64,000 bases of DNA from NORP294 sp047627915 (GCA_047627915.1 JBLHTZ010000001.1:62001-126000); one strand, 5' to 3'; numbered from the stretch's first letter, positions 43,718-53,262 are shown. Numbers and translations: made by a program. The notes: generated by a model not told the origin, from the sequence alone.

Positions 43718-46700
43718 TTAAGCAATATTTGGTTCTACATTTCTCACCTTAGTCTGGTAATAAACGTTTGATTGTGTTCCAACTTCTTCAATAACTCGGT
43801 ATGCACGGTTACTTTGAGAAGCGGCTAGTACTTTACTTAACTTATCGTTGTAATCTCCAAAAGTGATCGCATTCGTCGGACAAGCTGAAGAACAAGCCGT
43901 TTCAATGTCACCATCCATAACAGGTCTCGATTCTTTCTTTGCGTCTAATTTTCCGGTTTGGATTTTTTGAACACAAAGACTACATTTCTCCATTACCCCT
44001 CTTGCTCTAACTGTAACGTCCGGATTCAATACCATTCTGCCTAAGTCATCTTGAGATGGGTTTAAATCTGCAAATTTATCATAGCCCATGTAGTTAAACC
44101 AGTTGAAACGTCTTACCTTGTAAGGACAGTTGTTGGCACAGTATCGAGTACCAATACATCTGTTATACGTCATTTGATTTAACCCTTCATTACTATGAGT
44201 GGTTGCCGCAACTGGACAAACAGTCTCACATGGAGCATGATTACAATGCTGACACATCATTGGTTGGTGAACTACTTGAGGGTTATCCTCTGGGCTTTCC
44301 ATTTCGCCGTAATTCCTATCCTCTACAGATTCAGGGCTTGAGCTAAAATATCGATCAATACGCAACCAGTGCATTTCCCTAGCACGACGAATTTCGTCCT
44401 TGCCTACTACTGGAACGTTATTTTCAGAATTACAAGAAGTAACACAAGAACCACAACCAATACATGAATTTAAATCGATACTCATTCCCCAATGGTGACC
44501 TGCTGTAGCAACTGGATGAGCTGCCCATAAATCAACATCGTTAATATTCATTGGACCATCGTGAGTAGCCAACATATGAGCAGGATTAAAATCGTCTTTA
44601 ACCCCTTTTTGGAAAACATCTAATGTCGTTTCACGAACAACTGAAGTTCTTCCCATCACCGTTTGGTGAGTTTGGGTAGTTGCAATTTGGTATTTTTCAC
44701 CTGCAGCTTCCATAGAAACGTCAGACGCGTAACTATTCATGCCTTTCATTGCTGAATAGGCATTAAACCCAATTACCTCATTGCTCTTTCCAATTGTTTG
44801 ACCGTACCCCACAGCAACAGAAACTGTACCTGGAGCTTGACCCGGCTGAGCAACAACAGGCACATTCTCGAATACAACACCATTTATCGTGATGTTAATC
44901 GTGTCCGCATCCTTTTGCTCACCATACTCGGTAGCAAAGCCTTTTTCCCTTGCCTCGGTTGGGTTCATAGCGATATAATTGTCCCAAGTAATTTTTGAGA
45001 TTGGATCTGGCAATTCTTGTAACCAAGGGTTGTGTGATTGATTACCATTCCCAATACCTACCTTAGAATAAAATTCAACTTCTAACACTGATGATTTTAT
45101 CTTTGCAATTGCTGATACAGCAGAAGCAGCATTATCGGTAAAACTTGTAGTTGCAACTTCAGCAGTATTTGCGCTAAAGTAACCCGCTTCCAATGTTGTA
45201 TTCCAAAAATCTTCAAACAATAAAGTTTTTGATTGCATTGGAAAAGTAACAGCACTCCAAGTAGTTTTTATATAGTCGTAATAATTACCATCCATTTCCA
45301 TCCAGTTGATCAAACAATCTTGAAATTGCTTCGTATCAAATAGTGGAGTAATAGAAGGTTGTGTTATCGAATAATGTCCTGCAACCGCATTAGCATCGTT
45401 CCATGACTCTAAATAATGCGCTACCGCACCTACCATTTCCGCTTCGGCTGAAGTTTCATTTGGTCTGCTGGCGAAAACAATCGATGTTTTTGCTTTACTC
45501 ATGGCACCTTTAAAGTCAACGTCAGCTGGCATATTATACACGGGATTTGCTCCATCTATGATTAACACATCTACAGAACCGCCTTTTAATTCTTTTACTA
45601 AACCTGCAACATCCGCATCCATTCCTTGTCTTTGGAATGATGGTTTATCGATGTTAATCGTTTTGCCATAATTACCTAACATTTGGTTAATAGCAATTAC
45701 AACATTTTGAATGTTTTTATCATTTGACCCACACAAAACAACAGACGCTCCTTTGTTTGCCATCAAATGCTCTGCCGCCATCTTTACTTTTGGTGCTGCA
45801 CCTGATTTATTTCCGTTTAAATAATTGTAAATAGAAACGGCCGTTTTTCCATACTCTGAAGGCTTCATCGGCATTCTAACATCTGCGTTAGAACCACTCA
45901 ACGAAAGGGATGCTTCAAATTGGAAGTGCTTCGACATCCAGCCATTTTCAGGCTTTCTACCTTTTGCATATTGTGAAGTCAACTCAAGTGATGATGGGAA
46001 GCTATTCATAAAGTCCGCACCAATACTAACAATTGACTTAGCCTTTGATAAGTCATACGTTGGAAGAGCAGCAATACCAAAACTCTCTTTGTTTGCTTCT
46101 AGCATTCCACTTGAAGAAACTGCATCGTAAGAAACATGCTTGATATCAGCAGAAGGATTAGCAGCTATAAACTCACCTACTAACTTTTTAGTTGAAGGAC
46201 TTGTAATCGTATTGGTTAAAATTCGAACCTTCCCGCCTTTAGCTAGCACTTCAGCAAGCTGCTTTTTAACAGTAGAGTTAAATTTAGACCAAGTTGTTGG
46301 CTCTCCTCCAATTTGCGGAGCTCTAAACCTTTTCTCATCATATAATGATAAGACAGACGAGTTTACTCTGGCGTTAATCGCTCCATTCGTTAAAGGAGAT
46401 TTTTTATTCCCTTCAATTTTAATTGGGCGACCTTCTCTCGTTTTAACAACAATGTCACAGTAATCGAACCCATCAGAATAGTTTGTTGCAAAATAATTCG
46501 CAACTCCCGGGTTCGTTTTATCTCCTTTAATTACATGAGGTATAACCTTATTTACAGGAGCCTCACAAGCTGCCAAAGAGGCGGCTGTAACTCCAAATCC
46601 AAGATACTTCAAAAAATCTCTTCTTGAAGTATTTGAATTCTCCAACAAACCTTCATCACCCAAGAAATCTTCTGCTGGCAAATATTCGTTGAATTCTTGT

Positions 46701-46774
46701 GATTTTACCTGTTGAAAAGCTGGCGAGTCATTTAACTCCTCAACACCTTTCCAATATTTTTTATTATTTGACAT
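43718..46774 (-). CDS. actB: Alternative complex III subunit ActB, Tat-exported Fe-S protein
   Basis: ActB is the large periplasmic iron-sulphur subunit of ACIII. The 1018-residue protein carries a Tat motif, SRRDFLKYLGFG (about 50-61), directly followed by a lipobox LAAC, so it is probably a Tat-exported lipoprotein. The first 700 or so residues resemble a molybdopterin oxidoreductase that, in known ACIII, has lost the cofactor. The C-terminal part has four cubane-cluster motifs: CIGCGSCVTSCNSENN, CQHCNHAPCETVCPV, CIGTRYCANNCPYKV and CSLCVQK with CSSACPTNAI. It lies 27 bases behind actA. Confidence 0.95.
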   Translation of the reverse strand: MSNNKKYWKGVEELNDSPAFQQVKSQEFNEYLPAEDFLGDEGLLENSNTSRRDFLKYLGFGVTAASLAACEAPVNKVIPHVIKGDKTNPGVANYFATNYSDGFDYCDIVVKTREGRPIKIEGNKKSPLTNGAINARVNSSVLSLYDEKRFRAPQIGGEPTTWSKFNSTVKKQLAEVLAKGGKVRILTNTITSPSTKKLVGEFIAANPSADIKHVSYDAVSSSGMLEANKESFGIAALPTYDLSKAKSIVSIGADFMNSFPSSLELTSQYAKGRKPENGWMSKHFQFEASLSLSGSNADVRMPMKPSEYGKTAVSIYNYLNGNKSGAAPKVKMAAEHLMANKGASVVLCGSNDKNIQNVVIAINQMLGNYGKTINIDKPSFQRQGMDADVAGLVKELKGGSVDVLIIDGANPVYNMPADVDFKGAMSKAKTSIVFASRPNETSAEAEMVGAVAHYLESWNDANAVAGHYSITQPSITPLFDTKQFQDCLINWMEMDGNYYDYIKTTWSAVTFPMQSKTLLFEDFWNTTLEAGYFSANTAEVATTSFTDNAASAVSAIAKIKSSVLEVEFYSKVGIGNGNQSHNPWLQELPDPISKITWDNYIAMNPTEAREKGFATEYGEQKDADTINITINGVVFENVPVVAQPGQAPGTVSVAVGYGQTIGKSNEVIGFNAYSAMKGMNSYASDVSMEAAGEKYQIATTQTHQTVMGRTSVVRETTLDVFQKGVKDDFNPAHMLATHDGPMNINDVDLWAAHPVATAGHHWGMSIDLNSCIGCGSCVTSCNSENNVPVVGKDEIRRAREMHWLRIDRYFSSSPESVEDRNYGEMESPEDNPQVVHQPMMCQHCNHAPCETVCPVAATTHSNEGLNQMTYNRCIGTRYCANNCPYKVRRFNWFNYMGYDKFADLNPSQDDLGRMVLNPDVTVRARGVMEKCSLCVQKIQTGKLDAKKESRPVMDGDIETACSSACPTNAITFGDYNDKLSKVLAASQSNRAYRVIEEVGTQSNVYYQTKVRNVEPNIA

Positions 46775-46801
46775 AAGCTTTATACTGCTTCTTGGTAAAT
46801 C

Positions 46802-48070
46802 TTAATAATGACACTTTGCACACTCAATCCCTCCTAATTCAGAAACGGTAATCGTACCATCTTCTAAATATTGTTTTTTTAATTCTTCTGGAAGTCTTTT
46901 GTGAATTTCATCGTAATAACCATTATCGGCCATTTGAACTTTTGTTTCTCTGTGGCAGTTAATACACCACCCCATTGTCAGTTCTGCGTACTGCTTTCCA
47001 ACCGTGTAGGTTTCAACAGGACCGTGACATTTCTCACAAGCAATTTTACCAATAGAAACGTGCTGAGAGTGATTGAAATAAACGTGATCCGGCAAGTTGT
47101 GAACTTTAACCCATTTGATTGGCTTTTGATTTGGACCGTATGTTTTAGTAACAGGATCAAAGTCCAATGCCGCGTATATTTTCCCTATTTCTTCTTTACC
47201 ATACTGCGGACCTTCTTGAATGTACGTATGACAATTCATACATAAGTTCGGAGAAGGTATTCCTGCAGACTTTGAATAAGTAGCACTGTTGTGACAATAA
47301 TTACAATCAATTCCATTTGTTCCTGCATGTAATTCATGAGAAAACTTAATTGGCTGCTCTGGCTCATACCCTTGAAAAACCCCTACCCCAAAAGCAGAAT
47401 CCCATCCACCTTTTGCAAAAAACGCTAAACAAACTATTCCCATCAATGCAAAAATTGTCTTGTTTTGAGAAATTGTCATTCCCAGTGCTTGAATCAACGT
47501 AGTTTCCTCTGGCATATCTTCGCCAGCTTCTCTTACCTTAGCAGCGGTAAAAATATATTGAACCTTTCTAAGTAAAATTATAAGAGCTAAGAACAGAACC
47601 ACTATTCCGGCAATGGCATATCCCGAAAGACCTTCATCTTCCACTATAACTTCCTCAGTTCCTCCAGCAGCTGCTGCATTTGCAACAACAGGGGCCGCTT
47701 CAGCATATACTTTTAAGTAATCAAGAATTGCATCAATTTGAACATTCGTTACAGGCTGAGCAGGCATTATTACTTTATTATATTGCTCGTAAACAGCAAT
47801 AGCTTGCTGATCACCAGCTGCAATTAAAGCACTAGAATTTTTAATCCACTTGTACAACCATTCACGCTCGTACTTGTCATAAACACCGGCAAGACCGGGC
47901 CCTACCAGCATATTTGCACCAGGACTATGACATGAGGCACAATAGCTTTTAAATAATTTTTCTCCATCTTCTTGCGCTTGAAGTGTCGTTGACGACAAAC
48001 TAAATGCTAACAAAAAAGAAAACAGACCGAGAAAAAAGTTGGCTGGTTTTTTGAATGATATTACGTTCAT
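46802..48070 (-). CDS. actA: Alternative complex III subunit ActA, six CXXCH motifs
   Basis: ActA is the multihaem cytochrome c subunit of ACIII that takes electrons from the Fe-S subunit. The 422-residue protein has a signal peptide (about 1-32, ending LQAQ), an N-terminal cytochrome c domain with CASCH, a membrane helix (about 150-170), a second hydrophobic segment (about 205-222), then a pentahaem part with CNYCH, CMNCH, CEKCH, CINCH and CAKCH, the last within four residues of the end. It is the first gene of an eight-gene minus-strand operon, with a -7 box 64 bases upstream. The extra N-terminal haem is discussed in the findings. Confidence 0.92.
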   Translation of the reverse strand: MNVISFKKPANFFLGLFSFLLAFSLSSTTLQAQEDGEKLFKSYCASCHSPGANMLVGPGLAGVYDKYEREWLYKWIKNSSALIAAGDQQAIAVYEQYNKVIMPAQPVTNVQIDAILDYLKVYAEAAPVVANAAAAGGTEEVIVEDEGLSGYAIAGIVVLFLALIILLRKVQYIFTAAKVREAGEDMPEETTLIQALGMTISQNKTIFALMGIVCLAFFAKGGWDSAFGVGVFQGYEPEQPIKFSHELHAGTNGIDCNYCHNSATYSKSAGIPSPNLCMNCHTYIQEGPQYGKEEIGKIYAALDFDPVTKTYGPNQKPIKWVKVHNLPDHVYFNHSQHVSIGKIACEKCHGPVETYTVGKQYAELTMGWCINCHRETKVQMADNGYYDEIHKRLPEELKKQYLEDGTITVSELGGIECAKCHY

Positions 48071-48134
48071 ATTTCGCTAATTAGGTTTTATCTTATTAAA
48101 CCGTTTTTGAGGTAAACCCATTTTTTACCGATTG

Positions 48135-48142
48135 CAAATTTA
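48135..48142 (-). promoter_or_regulatory. -7 promoter element of the act-cox operon
   Basis: On the minus strand TAAATTTG, a perfect TAnnTTTG, 64 bases before the actA ATG. The leader would be about 60 bases. Confidence 0.5.
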
Positions 48143-48196
48143 ACCACAAGTCTCATTGTTGCCATATGATTCCTGTAAAATTAAAGCAGGACTTGC

Positions 48197-48219
48197 TAAT
48201 TTAGAACGGTTCTAAATTA
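48197..48219. promoter_or_regulatory. 23-bp perfect palindrome between two divergent promoters
   Basis: Two perfect 11-base arms (left arm TAATTTAGAAC) flank a single G at 48208. The centre is about 75 bases from both predicted transcription starts, of the act-cox operon on one side and the SPOR gene on the other. This is the position of an activator or shared regulator site; the cognate protein is not known. Confidence 0.6.
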
Positions 48220-48269
48220 ATCTTAACAAGTGTTAAATTGCAGAAACGACTATTTGGCATGAACTTGGT

Positions 48270-48277
48270 TATCTTTG
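48270..48277 (+). promoter_or_regulatory. -7 promoter element of the SPOR-domain gene
   Basis: TATCTTTG is a perfect TAnnTTTG, 17 bases before the ATG at 48295. It lies inside the longer frame from TTG at 48238, which is therefore not the start. Confidence 0.55.
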
Positions 48278-48294
48278 TCATAAAATCAAGTTCA

Positions 48295-48768
48295 ATGAAG
48301 CTCATTATTGCCCTAGCATTTGTTTTTAGTTTCTCTACCTACTTCGCTCAAGAAACGCTAAATAGTCCTGTAAAACAAACTGAAGCGTCAACTGTTCAAG
48401 TCGATTCGTTGATTCAAGCTACAAAAATAGACTCGTCAACAAGAGTCCATGGATTGGTAGAGAAAAAAAATGGAAAAATTGACCTGTTAATCGAAGACTA
48501 TTTAGAGAATAAGAAGTACAACGGTTATCGAATTCAAATTTTTTCAAGCTCAAATAATAGACTTGATGCTGTGAAGGCAAAATCAGAATTCTTGAGAGAT
48601 TTCCCAAACACTAAAAGTTATTTAGTTTATCAAGCACCAAACTACAAAGTCAGAGTTGGAGATTTTCTGGACCGATTAGAAGCCAATAAGCAACTCTTAT
48701 TAATACAAGAAAGTTTCCCGAATGCATTTCTAATAAAGGGCGAGGTTGAGCCGACAATGAAGAGATGA
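48295..48768 (+). CDS. Secreted SPOR-domain protein
   Basis: From the ATG at 48295 the product (157 residues) has a signal peptide (MKLIIALAFVFSFSTYFAQ), a Thr/Ser-rich spacer, and a C-terminal SPOR domain (about 80-150) that starts NGYRIQIFSSSNNRLDAVKAK and ends with YKVRVGDFLDRLEANKQL. SPOR domains bind denuded glycan strands of septal peptidoglycan, so a cell-division or envelope role is likely. The upstream region is shared with the act operon. It converges with tadA, 3 bases between the stops. Confidence 0.85.
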   Translation: MKLIIALAFVFSFSTYFAQETLNSPVKQTEASTVQVDSLIQATKIDSSTRVHGLVEKKNGKIDLLIEDYLENKKYNGYRIQIFSSSNNRLDAVKAKSEFLRDFPNTKSYLVYQAPNYKVRVGDFLDRLEANKQLLLIQESFPNAFLIKGEVEPTMKR

Positions 48769-48771
48769 GCC

Positions 48772-49221
48772 TCACTTTCTCTTCTCTTCAAAAAACAACC
48801 GCAACAAGTCCTGACAGTCTTCCTCCATTATTCCTCCTACAACTTCTGTTTTTGGATGAAATAAAGAATTCTTCTCTATGACTTGGTGACGTGGCCTTTC
48901 ATCTTTCGCCCCAAACACTACTTTCTTAAGTTGGGTCCAATAAGAAGCACCGGCACACATAACGCAGGGCTCTAATGTTACATAAAGCGTGCATTCTTTT
49001 AAATACTTCCCTCCTAAAAAATCTGCAGCTGCTGTAAATGCTTGCATCTCTGCATGAGCTGTTACATCGTTCAAGGTTTCGGTTAAGTTATGCGCTCTAG
49101 CAATGATTTTAAAATCATGCACAATGACTGCGCCAATTGGAATCTCGTCCTTATCGAAAGCTAAGTTGGCCTCTTTAAGGGCTTGTTTCATAAAATACTT
49201 ATCGTCGAAAGGCTGAATCAT
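48772..49221 (-). CDS. tadA: tRNA-specific adenosine deaminase
   Basis: TadA converts adenosine 34 of tRNA-Arg (and some others) to inosine. The 149-residue protein has the zinc deaminase motif HAEM (H56, E58) and PCVMC (C86, C89), with GAVIVHDFKIIARAHN before it. The C-terminal helix ends with LLRLFFEEKRK. It is a single gene converging on the SPOR gene. The 236-base gap upstream, to aspS, holds no gene; only a weak aspS promoter is visible. Confidence 0.93.
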   Translation of the reverse strand: MIQPFDDKYFMKQALKEANLAFDKDEIPIGAVIVHDFKIIARAHNLTETLNDVTAHAEMQAFTAAADFLGGKYLKECTLYVTLEPCVMCAGASYWTQLKKVVFGAKDERPRHQVIEKNSLFHPKTEVVGGIMEEDCQDLLRLFFEEKRK

Positions 49222-49433
49222 AGTTGCGGTGAAGAATGTTGAATGTAAAATTATAAAACGATGGAGGACTGAAGGTGAAAGAGAAAAAATTTATTTATTC
49301 ATAAAGGTTTCAATTACAAAATATAATAGACTCCCTCCTTTTATTTTTTTATCCTCTCTTTGAGAAACCCTAACAATATCATCTCCTTAAAATCGATCAG
49401 TCTAACTTCTTCGCTTGTTAGCATCGACTTTGT

Positions 49434-49441
49434 TAATTTCG
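49434..49441 (+). promoter_or_regulatory. Weak -7-like element of aspS
   Basis: TAATTTCG is a 7/8 match to TAnnTTTG, 16 bases before the aspS ATG. A TTG at 49415-49417 gives a short 16-base spacing. Confidence 0.3.
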
Positions 49442-49457
49442 CACAAAATATTAGAAC

Positions 49458-51209
49458 ATGCTTAGAACACACAACTGCGGAGAATTGCGCATTGAAAATC
49501 TTAACAATACGGTAAAACTTTCGGGTTGGGTACAGAAATCAAGAGACCTTGGAGGATTAACCTTTGTTGATTTAAGAGATAGATATGGACTTACTCAGTT
49601 GACCTTCAATATGGATGAAAATGCCATAATCTGCAAGCAAGCTAGAGAGTTAGGCAGGGAATATGTCATTCAGATTGAAGGAATTGTAGTGGAACGAAGC
49701 AGCAAAAATGATAAAATGCCAACTGGAAACATCGAAATCAATGTTTCAAAATTGACTGTTTTAAATGCCTCGAAAACTCCTCCATTCACGATTGAAAATG
49801 AAACCGATGGTGGAGAAGAGTTAAGAATGAAGTACCGCTATTTGGACCTAAGAAGAAATCCTATTCAAGAAAAGCTTTTCCTAAGAAGTAAGTTAGCAAA
49901 AGAAGTTAGAAATTACCTAGACAGTGCAGACTTTATTGAAGTTGAAACTCCAGTATTAATAAAATCTACTCCTGAGGGGGCTCGTGACTTTGTTGTTCCG
50001 TCAAGAATGAACGAAGGACAGTTTTACGCTTTGCCACAATCTCCCCAAACATTCAAGCAATTGCTGATGGTTTCAGGATTCGACCGTTACTTTCAAATTG
50101 TTAAATGCTTTAGAGATGAAGACTTAAGAGCTGATCGTCAGCCTGAATTTACGCAGATCGATTGCGAAATGACTTTCGTAGAACAAGAAGACATTCTTAG
50201 CACTTTTGAGCACATGATGCGCCATCTTTTCAACACGGTGAAGGGTGTTGAATTAAAAGACTTCCCAAGAATGGATTATGCAGACGCCATGCGCTTGTAT
50301 GGTTCAGATAAACCAGATATTCGATTTGGAATGGAGTTTCACGAATTAAACGACGTAACCCAAAACTTAGGTTTTAAAGTTTTTGACGAAGCAGAATTGG
50401 TTGTTGGAATATGTGCCAAAAGCTGTGCAAACTATACAAGAAAACAACTTGATGCATTAACCGAATTTGTTAAGCGACCTCAAGTTGGGGCTAAGGGGTT
50501 GGTTTATGCCAAAATAAATGATGATGGCAGTATTAAATCATCAGTAGATAAATTTTACATCGAAGAGCAAATGCAAGCTTGGGTAGAGAAAGTTGGCGCA
50601 GAGAAGGGTGATTTAATTTTAATTATTTCGGGTAATATAGAACAAAGTCGCTCTGCGATGAGTGAACTCAGATTACATTTAGGAGCTGAATTGGGTTTAA
50701 GAGACAAAAACACCTTTGCCCCTCTATGGGTTACAGACTTTCCTTTGTTAGAGTGGGACGAAGAAACGAAGCGATTCCATGCCATGCATCATCCCTTTAC
50801 ATCACCTAAAGTTGAAGATTTTGACAAGCTAGAATCAGCCCCAGGAGAAGTTCGAGCAAACGCTTACGACATGGTTATTAATGGTGTCGAAGTTGGTGGA
50901 GGCTCTATTAGAATACACAACAGGTCAACTCAGGAAAAAATGTTGAGCTTGTTAGGGTTTACGGTTGAAGAAGCAAAAGCTCAGTTTGGATTTTTAATGG
51001 ACGCGTTTGAATACGGAGCTCCCCCACATGGAGGGATTGCACTAGGTTTTGACAGATTGTGTGCCTTATTTGGAGGCTCAGATTCTATAAGAGATTACAT
51101 TGCATTTCCAAAAAACAACAGTGGAAGAGATGTAATGATAGACGCACCTGCACCAATTAGTAAAGAGCAACTAGACGAGCTTTTTCTACAAACAAAACCT
51201 GCTAAATAA
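49458..51209 (+). CDS. aspS: Aspartate-tRNA ligase
   Basis: AspRS charges tRNA-Asp. The 583-residue bacterial-type enzyme has the N-terminal anticodon-binding OB fold (VKLSGWVQKSRDLGGLTFVDLRDRYG), class II motif 2 (YFQIVKCFRDEDLRADRQPEFTQID, in part) and motif 3 (GIALGFDRLCALFGG), with the bacterial GAD insert between. The intergenic stretch before it has only a weak promoter. The gene is followed by a separate yicC-gmk-nadD operon. Confidence 0.97.
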   Translation: MLRTHNCGELRIENLNNTVKLSGWVQKSRDLGGLTFVDLRDRYGLTQLTFNMDENAIICKQARELGREYVIQIEGIVVERSSKNDKMPTGNIEINVSKLTVLNASKTPPFTIENETDGGEELRMKYRYLDLRRNPIQEKLFLRSKLAKEVRNYLDSADFIEVETPVLIKSTPEGARDFVVPSRMNEGQFYALPQSPQTFKQLLMVSGFDRYFQIVKCFRDEDLRADRQPEFTQIDCEMTFVEQEDILSTFEHMMRHLFNTVKGVELKDFPRMDYADAMRLYGSDKPDIRFGMEFHELNDVTQNLGFKVFDEAELVVGICAKSCANYTRKQLDALTEFVKRPQVGAKGLVYAKINDDGSIKSSVDKFYIEEQMQAWVEKVGAEKGDLILIISGNIEQSRSAMSELRLHLGAELGLRDKNTFAPLWVTDFPLLEWDEETKRFHAMHHPFTSPKVEDFDKLESAPGEVRANAYDMVINGVEVGGGSIRIHNRSTQEKMLSLLGFTVEEAKAQFGFLMDAFEYGAPPHGGIALGFDRLCALFGGSDSIRDYIAFPKNNSGRDVMIDAPAPISKEQLDELFLQTKPAK

Positions 51210-51226
51210 CCTTTTTTAGAATAAAT

Positions 51227-51234
51227 TACCTTTG
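51227..51234 (+). promoter_or_regulatory. -7 promoter element of the yicC-gmk-nadD operon
   Basis: TACCTTTG is a perfect TAnnTTTG, 17 bases before the yicC ATG and 17 after the aspS stop. No TTG is at the -33 distance. Confidence 0.5.
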
Positions 51235-51251
51235 GCAACTAAATTTACTGC

Positions 51252-52124
51252 ATGATACATTCAATGACCGGCTATGGAAAAGCCGAAGGAGTAATAGGGA
51301 ATAAGAAAATTACAATTCAGCTTAAATCCCTGAACAGTAAGCAAGCGGATGTTAGCGTTAAAGTTCCCTCCTTATTCAAAGACCAAGAGTTGGTTTTTAG
51401 AAAGAAAATAGCCACGGACCTCCAACGTGGTAAAATTGAAATGTATTTGTCTTATGAAGCGAACGAAAAAGAAAACAGCTACGAAATAGATGAAGAGGTT
51501 TTTCAGCGCTATTATAATCAGCTAAGCCTTTTAAACGGTAAGTTTAAACTAGACAACTCTAACTTGACGGCAACGATTTTAAAGATGCCCGAGATTTTAA
51601 AAGCAAGAGAAGAGTCAGTAAATGAAAGCGACGACAATGCAGTGTTAGCGCTACTAAAAGAAGCTTTAGTTGAAATAAACAGTTTCAGAGCAGACGAAGG
51701 GAAAACATTAGAATTAGACTTAACCGACCATGTTAATGAGATCGAAGGCTTATTAGCCGAGGCATTAAAATACGAAGATGAACGAACAGAAACGGTTCGA
51801 ACTAGAATTTTATCAAACCTAGAAGACGCTCAACAAAAGGATAAAGTTGACATGGATCGTTTTGAGCAAGAGATGATTTTTTATATGGAAAAATATGACA
51901 TCTCAGAAGAAAAAGTACGTTTAAAAGCACACTGCGATTATTTTAAGAAAACAATGGCAGAGGAACAAGGACAAGGGAAAAAACTAGGATTTATTTCACA
52001 AGAAATTGGAAGAGAAGTAAATACACTTGGGTCTAAGTCTAATCACGCACAAATGCAGAAATTGGTTGTTCAAATGAAAGACCAACTTGAAAAAATTAAA
52101 GAGCAGGTATTAAACGTATTGTAA
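51252..52124 (+). CDS. YicC family endoribonuclease-like protein
   Basis: This 290-residue protein has the YicC N-terminal signature MIHSMTGYGKAEG and the DUF1732 C-terminal half (ERTETVRTRILSNLEDAQ, IFYMEKYDISEEKVRLKAHCDYF, KLGFISQEIGREVNTLGSKSN). E. coli YicC has been reported as an RNA-degrading or RNase-like factor. Its coupling with gmk is widely conserved: here the last base of the stop codon is the first base of the gmk ATG. Confidence 0.92.
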   Translation: MIHSMTGYGKAEGVIGNKKITIQLKSLNSKQADVSVKVPSLFKDQELVFRKKIATDLQRGKIEMYLSYEANEKENSYEIDEEVFQRYYNQLSLLNGKFKLDNSNLTATILKMPEILKAREESVNESDDNAVLALLKEALVEINSFRADEGKTLELDLTDHVNEIEGLLAEALKYEDERTETVRTRILSNLEDAQQKDKVDMDRFEQEMIFYMEKYDISEEKVRLKAHCDYFKKTMAEEQGQGKKLGFISQEIGREVNTLGSKSNHAQMQKLVVQMKDQLEKIKEQVLNVL

Positions 52125-52687
52125 TGAACAAATGCATCATTTTCTCGGCACCCTCTGGAGCAGGTAAAACGACTATTGTTAGGCGATTATTAGCAGAAGG
52201 TTTACCCTTAGAGTTCTCCATCTCGGCTGCAACACGAGATAAAAGAGGAACGGAGGAAAATGGGAAGGATTATTATTTCCTTTCCGTGGCTGATTTTAAA
52301 AAGAAGATTGAAATAAACGAATTCATTGAATGGGAGGAGGTCTATGAAGACCATTTTTACGGCACCTTAAAATCAGAAATTCAACGAATTTGGGAAAGCG
52401 GAAAAGCTGTTATTTTTGATGTAGATGTAGTGGGAGGAATTAATCTTAAAAAGCATTTTGGAGAAAATGCCCTTTCTATTTTTGTAATGCCACCAAGTAT
52501 GAAAGCCTTAGAAGAAAGACTAAAAGGTAGAGGAACAGATAGCCCCGAACGTATTCAAAAGCGGTTGACAAAAGCCAAACAAGAACTCATCACAGCTGAT
52601 CAATTCGATTACGTGGTACTTAACGATGAGCTTGAAAAAGCAGTGGGAGCTGCTAATTTAATCGTGAAAAAATTTCTAGCGCAATGA
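52124..52687 (+). CDS. gmk: Guanylate kinase
   Basis: Gmk converts GMP to GDP with ATP. The 187-residue protein begins with the P-loop FSAPSGAGKTTIVRRLL, followed by the GMP-binding pattern STRDKRGTEENGKDYYFLS (here AATRDKRG) and EWEEVYEDHFYGT. The lid with ERLKGRGTDSPERIQKRL is also present. It overlaps yicC by one base and nadD by four. Confidence 0.95.
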   Translation: MNKCIIFSAPSGAGKTTIVRRLLAEGLPLEFSISAATRDKRGTEENGKDYYFLSVADFKKKIEINEFIEWEEVYEDHFYGTLKSEIQRIWESGKAVIFDVDVVGGINLKKHFGENALSIFVMPPSMKALEERLKGRGTDSPERIQKRLTKAKQELITADQFDYVVLNDELEKAVGAANLIVKKFLAQ

Positions 52688-53262
52688 AAAAAATAGGCTT
52701 GTTCTTTGGCACTTACAACCCTGTTCATGTTGGGCACATGGTGATAGCGAACTACATGGTGGAGTTTACCGATATGGATGAAGTCTGGTTGGTAGTGACA
52801 CCTCAAAACCCTTTCAAACAGAAAGACTCTATTTTGAAAGATTATGATCGTTTGCATTTGATGCAACTGGCCATAGGGGACGATCCTAGATTAAAAGCTT
52901 CAAACATTGAATTTGATCTACCACAACCAAATTACACCGTTGACACATTAGTCTATTTAAGAGAGAAGTTCCCCAAAAATAAGTTCTCTCTAATTATGGG
53001 TGCGGATAATTTAAACCATTTTCATAAATGGAAAAATCACGATGTCATTTTAGAAAACCATGAGTTGTATGTTTACCCGAGAATGGACTCAAATGAAGGA
53101 GGTGATTTAAAAAGACATTATAAAGTTAATTACGCAGAAGCTCCAGTAATGAAAATTTCTTCTTCTTTTATCAGAAAAGCCATTAAAGATGGGCGTAATG
53201 TGCGGCACTATATGCCTGCCAAAGTTTCGGAATATGTTGCGGAGATGAATTTGTATCGGTAA
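52684..53262 (+). CDS. nadD: Nicotinate-nucleotide adenylyltransferase
   Basis: NadD adenylates nicotinate mononucleotide in NAD synthesis. The 192-residue protein has the nucleotidyltransferase motif GTYNPVHVGH at 9-18 and the C-terminal ISSSFIRKAIKDG. The start overlaps the gmk stop (ATGA), so it is translationally coupled. It converges with the barrel protein gene at 53290, 27 bases away, with no clear terminator. Confidence 0.94.
   Translation: MKKIGLFFGTYNPVHVGHMVIANYMVEFTDMDEVWLVVTPQNPFKQKDSILKDYDRLHLMQLAIGDDPRLKASNIEFDLPQPNYTVDTLVYLREKFPKNKFSLIMGADNLNHFHKWKNHDVILENHELYVYPRMDSNEGGDLKRHYKVNYAEAPVMKISSSFIRKAIKDGRNVRHYMPAKVSEYVAEMNLYR

Noticed and set aside
46901..47245. 114-residue plus-strand frame inside actA
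   Set aside because: Antisense to the pentahaem domain; the cysteines are shadows of CXXCH codons.
48238..48294. Longer start (TTG at 48238) for the SPOR protein
   Set aside because: The added 19 residues cover a perfect -7 promoter box, and the ATG at 48295 begins a clean signal peptide.
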